NCBI RefSeq assembly: GCF_000336575.1
Contig: NZ_AOPO01000020.1
Coordinates: 16,634 to 80,633 of the forward strand
Source: Vreelandella titanicae BH1
GTDB taxonomy: Bacteria; Pseudomonadota; Gammaproteobacteria; Pseudomonadales; Halomonadaceae
Length of the DNA: 64,000 nt
Direction: 5' to 3'
This document shows, one piece after another, positions 1 through 9,070 of this stretch (positions within the stretch are counted from its first letter, which is position 1; each line of letters opens with the position of its first letter). A model generated the notes under the pieces. It made no database searches, had not been told where the DNA came from, and saw only the letters and a list, made by a program, of their open reading frames with translations. Made by a program: the position numbers and the translations under genes.

Positions 1-813
1 TATCTGAGCAAATTCAGCGACTAGCTCCACTTCCGACTGACGCAGCTCACTTGCCATTCGGCGTGACCAACTGCCGTCTTGGTCGTGATTGCTGTCATTA
101 ATTGGGTTAGCTAGTAAGTCGCGTAGCGGCTCAATCATGGCGTACGGCATGCATATCTGAAAATTGCTAGATAGGTTGCCCACTTCAATGTTGAACTTGG
201 TGTTCACCACAATTTCATTGGGTGAGTTGGTAATGTTGGCAAACTTTGATTGCACTTCTGAGCGTAAAAAACTGACATCCAGCGGATAAACGACTTTCCA
301 GGCCTCTTGGTATGCCTCAATAGCGAGATTGAGCAGGCGCTGGATAATACGCTGTTCAGTATTAGTGAACTCCCGGCCGTCCGATTTAGTGACAAAACGA
401 CCGTCACCACCGAAAAGGTTATCCACCACCATAAAAACGAGATTGGGGGGGAATACGACGAGTGCTGAACCCCGCAGTGGCTTCATCGACACAATGTTCA
501 GGTTGGTAGGCACGGGAACATTACGTGAGAACTCGCTAAAGCTTTGATAGCGAACTGACTCGACGGTAATGTCCGCGCTACGCCGCAGTAGGTTAAACAG
601 GCCAGTACGAAAGTAGCGAGCAAAGCGCTCGTTGATAAAATCAAGCGCATGCAAACGCTCACGAATAACGCGATGCTGGGTCGACGGATCGTAAGGGCGA
701 ACCCGGGCTTCATCTGACGCATGGGAAGATGAAGCCGATGGCTCATCGTCTCCACTAACGCCCTTTAGCAGGGCATCTATTTCTTCCTGGGACAGTAGAT
801 CGTCCTGTGACAT
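1..813 (-). CDS. fliM: Flagellar motor switch protein FliM (partial, cut by left edge)
   Basis: FliM is the C-ring switch subunit that binds phosphorylated CheY and changes rotation sense. The first 16 residues carry the CheY-binding peptide (LSQEEIDALL), and the visible part continues through the FliM middle domain (motifs such as DNLFGGDGR and TEQRIIQRLL). 271 codons are visible against about 330 in the family, so the C-terminal SpoA domain that contacts FliN lies beyond base 1. The ATG at 811-813 follows GGAG by 6 nt. It is the last visible gene of the minus-strand fliF-to-fliM run, 21 bp after fliL. fliN-fliR would be expected next to the left. Confidence 0.96.
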   Translation of the reverse strand, partial: MSQDDLLSQEEIDALLKGVSGDDEPSASSSHASDEARVRPYDPSTQHRVIRERLHALDFINERFARYFRTGLFNLLRRSADITVESVRYQSFSEFSRNVPVPTNLNIVSMKPLRGSALVVFPPNLVFMVVDNLFGGDGRFVTKSDGREFTNTEQRIIQRLLNLAIEAYQEAWKVVYPLDVSFLRSEVQSKFANITNSPNEIVVNTKFNIEVGNLSSNFQICMPYAMIEPLRDLLANPINDSNHDQDGSWSRRMASELRQSEVELVAEFAQI

Positions 814-834
814 GAACGGCTCCAGTTCCCGAGG

Positions 835-1311
835 TTATTGCACAATAAATTCGGTGAATAAAACTTCACGCAAATCAAGTGGCGGCTGATTCTCCGTCAG
901 CGGGACGTTGAGTCGATCAACAATCGCTTGTGCAAGCTGCTGCTTACCTTCCGGGGAAGTAAGTTCATCAGCCTGCTTGCCGGATAGCAGCATCAGCAAA
1001 CGGCTGCGCACTTGAGGCATATGCTCTTCTAGAATGGTTTTACTCTCTTCATCACCCACACGAAGAGTCACGCCTGTATAGAGCAAGCGTGAACCATAAC
1101 TGTCATCGGCAAGATTGACGGTAAAGGGTTCAATACGCATAAAAATAGGCGGCTCGCGCTCCATCGCTTGCTGCATCTCAGCGTCTTCTGAACCGTCATC
1201 ACGCTGATCCATTACCATATAAATAGCTGCCGCTGCGCCTGCTGACGACAGCAAGACCAGGATGATCATTATCCAGAGCAGTTTTTTTGACCCGCCGCTT
1301 TTTTCTGCCAT
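835..1311 (-). CDS. fliL: Flagellar basal body-associated protein FliL
   Basis: FliL is a single-pass inner-membrane protein that surrounds the stators and supports torque under load. The 158-residue protein has a short basic N-terminus, one membrane helix at about residues 11-34 and a periplasmic domain with the family pattern (FTVNLADD, later LLMLLSGKQ and a C-terminal VLFTEFIVQ). The length is normal. AGGA lies 7 nt before the ATG. A 180-bp gap with a hairpin separates it from fliK, so fliLM may have their own promoter, although none was clearly recognised. Confidence 0.95.
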   Translation of the reverse strand: MAEKSGGSKKLLWIMIILVLLSSAGAAAAIYMVMDQRDDGSEDAEMQQAMEREPPIFMRIEPFTVNLADDSYGSRLLYTGVTLRVGDEESKTILEEHMPQVRSRLLMLLSGKQADELTSPEGKQQLAQAIVDRLNVPLTENQPPLDLREVLFTEFIVQ

Positions 1312-1387
1312 TTGCGATTCCTGTGAACTCCATGCGTATCACTAGCAATGTATTATGCCTAAAGCGCATGCTGGTGATGAAATGAAC

Positions 1388-1406
1388 AGGCTTATTTGGT
1401 AAGCCT
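1388..1406 (-). terminator. Small hairpin downstream of fliK
   Basis: A perfect 7-bp inverted repeat (AGGCTTA / TAAGCCT, 5-nt loop) lies between fliK and fliL. There is no U-run after it on the minus strand, so it may be a weak terminator, an attenuator or an mRNA-stabilising stem. The rest of the fliK-fliL gap (1312-1491) shows no other feature I can support. Confidence 0.35.
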
Positions 1407-1491
1407 ATCTTTTGGTTTAGCTATTTCACGTACGTATTTATGAGCGTATTAATCGACGTAGTTCTAGAATGGTCATGCACTCTGTCAATGC

Positions 1492-3033
1492 TTAGGCGTA
1501 TAGATCGACCCGCCCATCCAGTCTTAGCGGGCTGCGCTCGGTGCTTTGGGTAAGTGATTCATCCAAGCCTATATCGCCGTTGCCGCTCCCAGCCTCGGCA
1601 CCCTGTTTGCCGCCTGATTGAGCAAAAGCCTGCTCGTTGGGGTCACGCTGTTCGCCAACCGATGTCTCGCCTAGCGAAATGCCTTGCTCAGCCAGCGCTT
1701 CCCTCAGCTGGGGAATCGCTTGTTCGAGCACTTGGCGTACCTGGGCATGGGCGGACAAAAAGTGCGCTTGCGCCCCCTGTTCACCAAACTTCAGGGAGAT
1801 AGACAACGGCCCTAATTCTGCAGGGTTTAATTGCATCTGAACGTGCTGTTCGCCACCACGCTGTGAAATCTGTACTAACTGCTGGCTCAACTGTTGTGGC
1901 CAGGCGGGGCTGTTGACAGGTGTCGCTAAAGTGGCCGCTGTCGGTGTGACATTGGGCGAAAAGCCTTGGGTAGATTGCGATGTAGCTAACGGACTGCTGC
2001 CGGTATTTAACGATAATCCAGTAAGTAAGTGCTCACTGCTTGGGCTTGCTTTCGAAGCCCCGTCTCCTGTCAATAGAGCGGACATTAAGGCTTCGCTGCT
2101 GATCTGGGTGGCTGCAGTGGGAGAGTTAATCTGCTGAGCTGCATTACCAGTGTTCATTTGAGCAAAGAAAGTATCAGGTTGTGGCCTTAGGGCTGCCTGG
2201 AGCTCGGCAACAGGCGAGCGGACATTGGTTAACTGAGCCGACTCTGCTGATTGGGGGGAGGCACTTTGTAGCTGACCAGCCAGCGCATTTAGCGCGGAGG
2301 CAAGCTGTGCTGCTTCCGTTTGACTAATATTTAACTGCTCAGCGACGACCTTCAGCTCTGCTGGGACGATAGGCTGCGCAGCATCCGTTTGATTAATATT
2401 TAACTGATCGGCAATGGCTTCCAGCGCGGCTGGGTCGATAGACTGCCCAGGCCCACTTTTATCCATACTTAGATACTGGGCAATTGTCTTGAGTCCCTTG
2501 GAATCGACCAGCTGTGCCGCTTCCGATTGACTAATATTTAACTGTTCAGCGATTGCTTCCAGCGTGGCTGGGGCAGCGGGTGAAGCCAACTCAGGCCTGC
2601 TTTCCGTAAAAGATGCCATTAGCGCGAGACGGCCGGCAATTTCGTCAAGGGGAGTCAATGCTTCTCCAGCATCTAGACCTAGCGTTTCTAGGCTGACCTC
2701 TGAGCTCGGCTGTTGCAACTGAGCCAATAATTCAGACAAATCGCGCTCACTGACATCCAGTCCCAGGGTTTGCAGGACTTCACTCAAATTTTCTACATCG
2801 TCAGCTGATGCATCCGACAAAAGAGAGCTGAGTTCATTTAGCTGAGCTTGCGATCGCGGCGTATGAGAAGCAGCAGCTTCACTGAAAGCAGACGCTGATA
2901 ATCGCTGAGCGCCAGACGCTTGCAACAGCGTTTGATGAAATACGCCCTTAGCTGTGTCTTGTTGGCCGAAAGTGCCTTGAGACTGCGTCTGAGGCGAATT
3001 TTGGCTGACCGAAAGCAACTGGTGAATGTTCAT
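1492..3033 (-). CDS. fliK: Flagellar hook-length control protein FliK
   Basis: FliK measures the hook and then switches FlhB from rod/hook to filament export. The 513-residue protein has the usual low-complexity, Ala/Gln/Ser-rich N-terminal and middle parts. The conserved C-terminal Flg_hook domain is at about residues 380-470 (VQMQLNPAELGPLSI, then the helix VRQVLEQAIPQLREALAEQG). Residues of about 155-243 contain three copies of a 19-residue repeat in the putative ruler region. GGGAA precedes the ATG. It lies 19 bp after fliJ. A second FliK-type protein is encoded at 12486. Confidence 0.93.
   Translation of the reverse strand: MNIHQLLSVSQNSPQTQSQGTFGQQDTAKGVFHQTLLQASGAQRLSASAFSEAAASHTPRSQAQLNELSSLLSDASADDVENLSEVLQTLGLDVSERDLSELLAQLQQPSSEVSLETLGLDAGEALTPLDEIAGRLALMASFTESRPELASPAAPATLEAIAEQLNISQSEAAQLVDSKGLKTIAQYLSMDKSGPGQSIDPAALEAIADQLNINQTDAAQPIVPAELKVVAEQLNISQTEAAQLASALNALAGQLQSASPQSAESAQLTNVRSPVAELQAALRPQPDTFFAQMNTGNAAQQINSPTAATQISSEALMSALLTGDGASKASPSSEHLLTGLSLNTGSSPLATSQSTQGFSPNVTPTAATLATPVNSPAWPQQLSQQLVQISQRGGEQHVQMQLNPAELGPLSISLKFGEQGAQAHFLSAHAQVRQVLEQAIPQLREALAEQGISLGETSVGEQRDPNEQAFAQSGGKQGAEAGSGNGDIGLDESLTQSTERSPLRLDGRVDLYA
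2305..2570 (-). repeat. Three imperfect repeats inside fliK
   Basis: Three related DNA segments (about 2305-2363, 2376-2435 and 2511-2570) encode variants of LEAIAEQLNISQTEAAQL. A fourth weaker match (LKTIAQYL) lies between two of them. Copies differ in sequence, so the repeat is not recent. Its position corresponds to the hook-length ruler part of FliK. Confidence 0.8.
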
Positions 3034-3052
3034 GTTCAGTTCCCTGGCCCCG

Positions 3053-3505
3053 CTAATGCGGAGTGTCGTTATGCTGACGAGCCGCGCGGCTTGTCACCAA
3101 GTCATCGTTAGTTTTTTGTTCATGACGTTCACTGCGGCGGTGCTCTTCAAGTAGTCGACGCGACGCCAGTGTATCGTAGGAAGAGAGCTTTCGCTGCTCT
3201 TGTTGCCAGTTCTTTTTACTCTGTTCAACGCTTGCCTGTTGAGACGCTAACGCTTGTCGAGCGCGGCTTAGGGCCGCGTCCAAAGAGGCTAAGAACTGCT
3301 GATAGTTGTACATAGTGGCAGGGTCAATGCCGTCACGCATCGCTTTCTGCAAGCGCTCAGCGTACTCCGCCCGATAGCTCAGTAGCGACTGTAACTGAGC
3401 GGTCGTTTGTTGCTCCGTTTGTCGCTCTTGTGCCAGTACTTTACCCGCTTGGTCGCGGGCACCTCTGGCTAAGTCGGTTAACATTTCGAGCTGGGAAGTG
3501 CTCAT
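3053..3505 (-). CDS. fliJ: Flagellar export chaperone/ATPase stalk protein FliJ
   Basis: FliJ is the coiled-coil stalk of the flagellar export ATPase; it sits in the FliI hexamer and contacts FlhA. The 150-residue product is almost wholly charged helix, rich in Q, E, R and K, with a middle segment (DPATMYNYQQFLASLDAAL) typical of the family. The ATG at 3505 is preferred to one 19 codons upstream because AGGAGG lies 6 nt before it and it gives the usual N-terminus (MSTSQLEML). Its start overlaps the fliI stop (ATGA), implying translational coupling. Confidence 0.92.
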   Translation of the reverse strand: MSTSQLEMLTDLARGARDQAGKVLAQERQTEQQTTAQLQSLLSYRAEYAERLQKAMRDGIDPATMYNYQQFLASLDAALSRARQALASQQASVEQSKKNWQQEQRKLSSYDTLASRRLLEEHRRSERHEQKTNDDLVTSRAARQHNDTPH

Positions 3506-4896
3506 GTGCGTCCTCCTACCAGTGCGTGCAGCGCTTGGCGAGCATCGACAAGCGTTGCACACTCATCAATATTCTGTTGAAGGAAGTTTTCCAACGATGG
3601 AAAGCGTTTCACTGCTTCGTCGAGCTGGGGATCATGGCCAGGGCTGTAGGCCCCCACGCTGATAAGATCCCGGTTACGCTGGTAGCGCGAGAAGAGCTGT
3701 TTGAACACTCGCGCTTCCTGAAGCTGATCGGCTGAGGCGATGGAGGTCATTGCGCGGCTAATTGAAGCTTCAATATCGATGGCCGGATAATGACCTGCTT
3801 CCGCTAGCGTTCTCGACAGCACGATATGCCCGTCTAGAATGGCGCGAGCAGAATCGGCAATAGGATCTTGTTGATCATCGCCCTCGGTTAGCACGGTATA
3901 AAACGCCGTAATGGAACCACCACCACGCTCAGCATTACCTGCGCGCTCCACTAAGCCGGGCAGCTTTGCAAAAACCGACGGCGGATAACCTTTAGTAGCG
4001 GGTGGCTCACCAATGGCCAGGGCAATTTCCCGCTGTGCCATGGCGTACCGGGTTAACGAATCCATGATCAGCAGGACATCACGACCTTCGTCACGAAAAC
4101 CTTCTGCCAGGCGAGTCGCATACGCGGCACCCTGTAAGCGCTGTAGCGGTGAGGTATCAGCGGGGGCGGCGACGACGACAGCACGCCGTCGACCCTCAGG
4201 GCCCAAAATGTTATCGATAAAGTCTTGTACTTCACGGCCCCGCTCACCAATCAAGCCCACCACAATGACGTCGGCCTTGGTGTAGCGTGCCATCATGCCT
4301 AGCAATACTGACTTGCCCACACCGGAGCCTGCAAATAGCCCCATACGCTGACCGCGACCTACGCAAAGCAGCGCATTAATAGCGCGAATGCCTACGTCAA
4401 TTTGCGCATCAATTGGCGCGCGAGAAAGCGGATTAAGCGGCGGCGAGCTGAGTGTTGCTCGAGGTATCTCATCGATGCCCTCCCGATCATCAAGCGGATT
4501 GCCATTGCCATCCAGTACCCGGCCCAGCAGACTATCGCCCATCGGGAAGCGGCGGGCACTGTTGTTGCCGCTTTCATCAAGAGGCGCGACGCGAGCGCCA
4601 GGCATTAGCCCTATGACCTCTTCCAAGGGCATCAGGAATAGCTTATCACCAGAAAAGCCGACGACTTCCGCTTCGGCATGCCTATCGCTGTCGGACAAGC
4701 GACCGTCGCTGCCCGGCAATTCAATCCGACAGGCGCTACCCACCGCCACACGTAGCCCAACCACTTCAATCACCATTCCCGTCGCACGAATGACGCGGCC
4801 GTTATTGCGGTAGCGAGGCAGATGGCTAACACGCTGCTGCGTGCGTCGCAATGCCTTATTCCAGCGATGTTGATGGGGACAGGTGGTATCTGCCAT
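3502..4896 (-). CDS. fliI: Flagellum-specific ATPase FliI
   Basis: FliI is the hexameric ATPase that unloads and energises type III export of flagellar subunits, related to F1-beta. The 464-residue protein has an N-terminal barrel (about 1-110), Walker A GSGVGKS near residue 190, Walker B with LLIMDSLTRYA, and the FliI-family segment AIGEPPATKGYPPSVFAKLP. All catalytic motifs are intact. The start is 11 bp after fliH with an AGGCGGA ribosome-binding site, and the stop overlaps fliJ. Confidence 0.97.
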   Translation of the reverse strand: MADTTCPHQHRWNKALRRTQQRVSHLPRYRNNGRVIRATGMVIEVVGLRVAVGSACRIELPGSDGRLSDSDRHAEAEVVGFSGDKLFLMPLEEVIGLMPGARVAPLDESGNNSARRFPMGDSLLGRVLDGNGNPLDDREGIDEIPRATLSSPPLNPLSRAPIDAQIDVGIRAINALLCVGRGQRMGLFAGSGVGKSVLLGMMARYTKADVIVVGLIGERGREVQDFIDNILGPEGRRRAVVVAAPADTSPLQRLQGAAYATRLAEGFRDEGRDVLLIMDSLTRYAMAQREIALAIGEPPATKGYPPSVFAKLPGLVERAGNAERGGGSITAFYTVLTEGDDQQDPIADSARAILDGHIVLSRTLAEAGHYPAIDIEASISRAMTSIASADQLQEARVFKQLFSRYQRNRDLISVGAYSPGHDPQLDEAVKRFPSLENFLQQNIDECATLVDARQALHALVGGRT

Positions 4897-4907
4897 AGCG
4901 TATCCGC

Positions 4908-5681
4908 CTAGGATGAAGGGACGTTAGAGGAGGGTGGAGAATTGAGACCGCGTTTGCGCGATTGGGCTTGAATAGCGTGCCAACGGCTTTCAAAGGTTGC
5001 GTCAATTTCACCCTGAGCACTGGTTACCCGGCACCCGCCACGGGCCAGTTGGTCATCAGGCTGGAGCTTCCAATTGGCGGCCCTGAGCTCATTACCCAAG
5101 TGCTCCTCTACTAAAGCGTGATCATCGGGGTTAAGCCAAAGACGTTGCTGGCCTACCAAGGGAGGCTCGGTGTGCAGAAGCTCGCGGACAATGGCCAAAA
5201 CTTGTTCAGGTGTGTCCTGTAGGGCATCGCTAGCAAGTTGTTTGCCGGTGGCCAGTGCTAACTCAACCAGGTCGTAGGCGATGGTGTCATCAAGTCGTTC
5301 AAGCGCATTTGAAAACTGTTTGCCCAGTGTTTCCAGCGGCGCAACGGTCTTGTGGATTTGTGCTTCTAGCTCTTTTTTGGCCTGTTCGGCAGCGTCTGCT
5401 AACCCCTTTTCCAACCCCTCTTTGCGACCCTGCTCAAAGCCTGCGTCATAGCCCTCTTTTTCGGCTTGCTGACGAATACGCTCGTGCAGTGCCTGGCGCT
5501 CATCCTCTTCACGTTGGCGTGCCAGTTCAGCCGCTTTTTGTGCCGCCTGTACTTTGCGTTGATGGGCCGTGGGTACCTCGCCCTCTGAGGCATGGCTACT
5601 CTTCGTGGACGCCAGTTCTTCCATTTGCCAGCGGCGCCAATCGCCATGGCGATCAAATTTCGGCGAGTGAGTATTAGACAT
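4908..5681 (-). CDS. fliH: Flagellar assembly protein FliH
   Basis: FliH is the negative regulator and peripheral stalk of FliI. It tethers the ATPase to the C-ring protein FliN. The 257-residue protein has a charged N-terminus, a long coiled coil (about 45-130) with the glycine-spaced GYDAGFEQGRKEGLEKG motif typical of FliH, and a globular C-terminal domain. The chosen ATG (5681) overlaps the end of fliG by 8 bases and has GGTGGAG 9 nt upstream; an upstream alternative would add 11 residues inside fliG. Confidence 0.93.
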   Translation of the reverse strand: MSNTHSPKFDRHGDWRRWQMEELASTKSSHASEGEVPTAHQRKVQAAQKAAELARQREEDERQALHERIRQQAEKEGYDAGFEQGRKEGLEKGLADAAEQAKKELEAQIHKTVAPLETLGKQFSNALERLDDTIAYDLVELALATGKQLASDALQDTPEQVLAIVRELLHTEPPLVGQQRLWLNPDDHALVEEHLGNELRAANWKLQPDDQLARGGCRVTSAQGEIDATFESRWHAIQAQSRKRGLNSPPSSNVPSS

Positions 5682-6687
5682 ACTCGTCGTCTCCACCTGC
5701 CAAGACGATTTCACCAGAATCAGCTAAGCGCCTAACGACCTGCAATATAGCCTTCTGCTCGGTTTCCACCTGAGAGACGCGGATCGGGCCGCGGGCTTCC
5801 ATATCTTCACGAACTAAATCGGCAGCGCGCTGTGACATATTGCGCAGGAATTTGTCCACCAAGGCGTCCTGAGCCCCTTTAAGGGCCACCACCAGCGAGT
5901 TGGTATCGACTTCTTGGAGCACCATTTGAATAGCGCGGTTGTCGAGGTCGAGCAGATTCTCGAACAAGAACATTTCGTCGATAATTTTCTGAGCCAAATC
6001 CTCGCTGTGCGCACGCACGGTCTCGATGGCGGTCTCTTCTTGGGAGGAGTTCATCAAGTTGAGGATCTCGGCCGCGGTTCTTACGCCGCCCATTTTGCTG
6101 CGCTTGAGGTTCTGACCGTCCAGCATGCTAGTGAGTACTTCGGTCAGCTCTTGCAGTGCGGCGGGCTGAACGCCGCTGAAAGTAGCGATACGAAGAACCA
6201 CGTCATTGCGCAGTTTTTCCTCGAATAGCTCGAGGATGTCGGAGGCTTGATGACGATCCAGGTGAACTAGAATGGTTGCGATAATTTGCGGGTGCTCGTC
6301 GCGAATGAGTTCGGCCACCATGGAGGCTTCCATGAGGTTAAGCGCGTCAATGCCCGAATTATTGCCAGTGGTCTCTAGAATATCTTCAATCAGACTCGTC
6401 GCGCGTTCGCTGCCCAGTGCTTTGGTCAGCACTGAGCGAATGTGATCGCTGGAGTTAAGATTAAGCGCTACAAACTCTTCGGTCTCTTTATGGAATGCTT
6501 CGAGCACCGCCTTCATGTCGTCATGGGAGACCTGGTTCAGCCGGGCCATCTCCATACTGATTTCTTGCACTTCCGCAGCGCCGAGGTATTTAAAGACCTC
6601 AGCGGCACTGTCTTCATCGAGTGCAAGCAATAAGATGGCGCTCTTGCGAGCCCCGTTCATTTCAGCAATTGAACTACTCATTGGCAT
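5674..6687 (-). CDS. fliG: Flagellar motor switch protein FliG
   Basis: FliG is the rotor protein that takes torque from the stator and links the MS-ring to FliM. The 337-residue product is of normal length and shows the N-terminal FliF-binding domain (ARKSAILLLALDEDSA), the middle EHPQIIATILVHL motif of the FliM-binding domain, and the charged C-terminal torque helix region (LVREDMEARGPIR). The start could be the ATG at 6687 or the one at 6681; both overlap the fliF stop, and the second would repeat the 8-base ATG overlap seen at fliG/fliH. Confidence 0.96.
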   Translation of the reverse strand: MPMSSSIAEMNGARKSAILLLALDEDSAAEVFKYLGAAEVQEISMEMARLNQVSHDDMKAVLEAFHKETEEFVALNLNSSDHIRSVLTKALGSERATSLIEDILETTGNNSGIDALNLMEASMVAELIRDEHPQIIATILVHLDRHQASDILELFEEKLRNDVVLRIATFSGVQPAALQELTEVLTSMLDGQNLKRSKMGGVRTAAEILNLMNSSQEETAIETVRAHSEDLAQKIIDEMFLFENLLDLDNRAIQMVLQEVDTNSLVVALKGAQDALVDKFLRNMSQRAADLVREDMEARGPIRVSQVETEQKAILQVVRRLADSGEIVLAGGDDEYV

Positions 6688-8464
6688 TCATCCAGCTACG
6701 AATGATCATCGCGACCATGCGGGGGTCTTCTTGAGCCATTTCACGCAGGTCATTGAGGTTATGCTCATAGAGTGAGGTTTTACGCCGACGCTTCGGCTTG
6801 GCGTAGGTCTCATCGCTCTCGCCTGATGGCTCTTCGCCTTCTTCGTCATCATCTTCACCGCCTACGCTGGCGGCCAGCGTGCCGCCGGGCGTTGCTGCCG
6901 CCATAACCGGTGTTTGGGTATAGCGTTTAATTAAGGGGCGCAAAATCAGCAGGTAGAGCAATAGAATCGCCAGGGCAACCAATAGGTAGCGACCTACCTT
7001 GCCAGCCAGTGACAGAACGCTGGGATCTTTCCACCATTCGACCTCCGCGGTTTCCTCGACACTGCGCGCGAAGGGAGAGTTGACGACCTCCACTTCATCG
7101 CCTCGCAGTTGCGAGAAGCCCATTGCTTGACGAACTAGACGCTCAATCTGGGCAATTTCTTCATCGGTTAGCGCAACGTCGACCCACTCGCCTTCATCGT
7201 TCATTTCCGAACGGTAGTTTACGACCACCGCGGCGGATAGCCGCTCTATCTGACCAAGGCGATGCTGGACATGCTCAATGCTGCGATCAACTTCGTAGTT
7301 GATGACGTCATCCTGACGCAAGTTGCGCAACGCTTCGGGGGGCACATCCTCTTGCTGATTAGCATCCTCTTCCTCGCCCTCCGGCTGGTTGATGGGGGAG
7401 GGCAGTGTGCCTGGCGGCGTGTTGCTCAGCGCGCCTGGAATGCCGGTGGCCAATGGGTCTTCACCGTCAAATGTAAGGCTCAACTGGCGGCTACGTACGG
7501 CTGCTTCGTTGGGGGGCTGATTGGGCCCGTAGCGTTCAGAGGTCTGCTCGCGTCGAGAGAAGTCGATTTGCGCTGCAACCTGGGCGCGCACATTATCACG
7601 ACCCAAGATGGGCGTTAGAATATGCTCAATACGCTGCTGGTAAGAGCGCTCAACCTCGACAATATATTCAAGCTGTGAACCATCCAGGTCATTACCGTTG
7701 CTTGTCTCGGCAGACAGCAGTCGGCCATCCTGATTAACCACCGTGACATCTTCAGCGGCTAGGTCAGGCACGCTGCCCGAAACCATATGAACGATCGCGC
7801 TGACCTGGCCTTCACCTAAAACCCGGCCCGGTAAAAGAGTCATCACAACGGATGCTTTAGCTGGCTCACGGTCGCGAATAAAGACTGATGGCTTGGCCAT
7901 GGAGAGGTGCACTCTCACGCTTTCCACCGGCCCCAGCGATTCGATTGAGCGCGCAAGCTCACCTTCAAGACCTCGCTGGTAATTAATTTGCTCGGCAAAC
8001 TGGCTAATCCCAAATGCCTGGCTGTCCATTAGTTCAAGGCCAAGGTTGCCCCCGCGGGGTAACCCCTGCTCAGCAAGCTGCAGGCGCAGTGTGTGGACTT
8101 GATCACTAGGCACCATTAATGCCTGGCCGCCTTCGCTGAACTGGTAAGGAATGCCGCGGGTATCGAGCTCATTGATGATGCTGCCACCATCAGCTTCGCT
8201 TAGGTTGCTATACAGCACGCGGTACTCGGGACTGCTGGCCCACATAAATAGAGCCGCCACAATAGCAATTGAGGCGGCGCCTGCGATAAGCAGTGCGACT
8301 AGCGGATTGCCACGCAGCTGTTTCAGCGTACGCTCAAAAGCTGAGCCGCTGGTGTCGCGTTCGGTGTTTCCACTACCGGTGCTTCCACTATTGATATTTC
8401 CACTGCGGGGAGCGGCTTGATTCGTACTGTTTTGACGGCCTGCCGTTGCACCGGTTTCGCTCAT
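6674..8464 (-). CDS. fliF: Flagellar MS-ring protein FliF
   Basis: FliF forms the MS-ring on which the flagellum is built. The 596-residue protein has two membrane helices (about 51-73 and 490-513) flanking a periplasmic part with ring-building motifs (RVHLSMAKPSVFIRDREPAKASV, shown here only in part: HLSMAKPSVF). An acidic cytoplasmic tail ends in DPRMVAMIIRSWMN, which binds FliG. The ATG at 8464 is chosen over one 8 codons upstream because GGAGGG lies 4 nt before it. It heads the minus-strand operon and diverges from fliE. Confidence 0.95.
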   Translation of the reverse strand: MSETGATAGRQNSTNQAAPRSGNINSGSTGSGNTERDTSGSAFERTLKQLRGNPLVALLIAGAASIAIVAALFMWASSPEYRVLYSNLSEADGGSIINELDTRGIPYQFSEGGQALMVPSDQVHTLRLQLAEQGLPRGGNLGLELMDSQAFGISQFAEQINYQRGLEGELARSIESLGPVESVRVHLSMAKPSVFIRDREPAKASVVMTLLPGRVLGEGQVSAIVHMVSGSVPDLAAEDVTVVNQDGRLLSAETSNGNDLDGSQLEYIVEVERSYQQRIEHILTPILGRDNVRAQVAAQIDFSRREQTSERYGPNQPPNEAAVRSRQLSLTFDGEDPLATGIPGALSNTPPGTLPSPINQPEGEEEDANQQEDVPPEALRNLRQDDVINYEVDRSIEHVQHRLGQIERLSAAVVVNYRSEMNDEGEWVDVALTDEEIAQIERLVRQAMGFSQLRGDEVEVVNSPFARSVEETAEVEWWKDPSVLSLAGKVGRYLLVALAILLLYLLILRPLIKRYTQTPVMAAATPGGTLAASVGGEDDDEEGEEPSGESDETYAKPKRRRKTSLYEHNLNDLREMAQEDPRMVAMIIRSWMNANE

Positions 8465-8551
8465 GCGACCCTCCAGAGGGGCAGGCAAAACTGGTGTCGG
8501 CCCAGGCGCATCACCAAAGAAGGCATAGGCTATATCCGTCGATCGCGGTTA

Positions 8552-8573
8552 TCCGCCAAAAAGATGAGGCGGA
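8552..8573. promoter_or_regulatory. Inverted repeat in the fliF-fliE divergent spacer
   Basis: TCCGCC and GGCGGA form a 6-bp inverted repeat with a 10-bp spacer, almost central in the 255-bp region between the divergent fliF and fliE genes. These are class II flagellar promoters in FlhDC organisms, so it could be part of an activator site. That is a guess from position: no clear match to the E. coli FlhDC box was recognised. Confidence 0.3.
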
Positions 8574-8719
8574 ATTGTGATGACAGTCATTATCCGGTGA
8601 CTAGTCGAGCATAAAGGAACGATAAGCTTCGCTTTTTATGCGCATTTGTCCGTATGAGGCGGGGCGCTTTGGTGTTAGGCTTTTTGCATTAGATATTTTT
8701 TGCGAATTGAGGTGAGCGT

Positions 8720-9052
8720 ATGAGTACTCCCGCAATACAGGCTGCGCTACAGCAGATGCAAGGCATGGCGACCCAAGCGGCATCCACGCAGCCCCTTAGT
8801 GGTGCGCAGGCGTCAGCGGCTGTCGGGCAGGGCGGTTTTGGCGGTGAGCTGCAGGCCTCGATTCAGCGCATTAACCGACTTCAGCAGACGGCTAACAGTC
8901 AGGCGATGGCTTTTCAGGCGGGTGATCCTGATTTGCAGCTCAATGACGTGATGGTTGACATGCAGAAGGCCAGCGTTGCGTTTCAAATGGGGCTTCAGGT
9001 TCGCAATCGTTTGGTATCTGCATATCGTGATGTTATGAACATGCAAGTGTAG
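8720..9052 (+). CDS. fliE: Flagellar hook-basal body protein FliE
   Basis: FliE joins the MS-ring to the rod and is an early export substrate. The 110-residue protein has the conserved C-terminal half (LNDVMVDMQKASVAFQMGL, then VRNRLVSAYRDVMNMQV), which forms the rod-like helices. GAGGTGAG stands before the ATG. It is transcribed away from fliF and ends 18 bp before the convergent flaG stop. Confidence 0.97.
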   Translation: MSTPAIQAALQQMQGMATQAASTQPLSGAQASAAVGQGGFGGELQASIQRINRLQQTANSQAMAFQAGDPDLQLNDVMVDMQKASVAFQMGLQVRNRLVSAYRDVMNMQV

Positions 9053-9070
9053 GGTTGTCTACGTCACGCA

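Noticed and set aside
8465..8719. Sigma-54 promoters for fliE or fliF, as in FleQ-type flagellates
   Set aside because: No convincing TGGCAC-N5-TTGC pattern; the presence of flhDC makes FlhDC control more likely.
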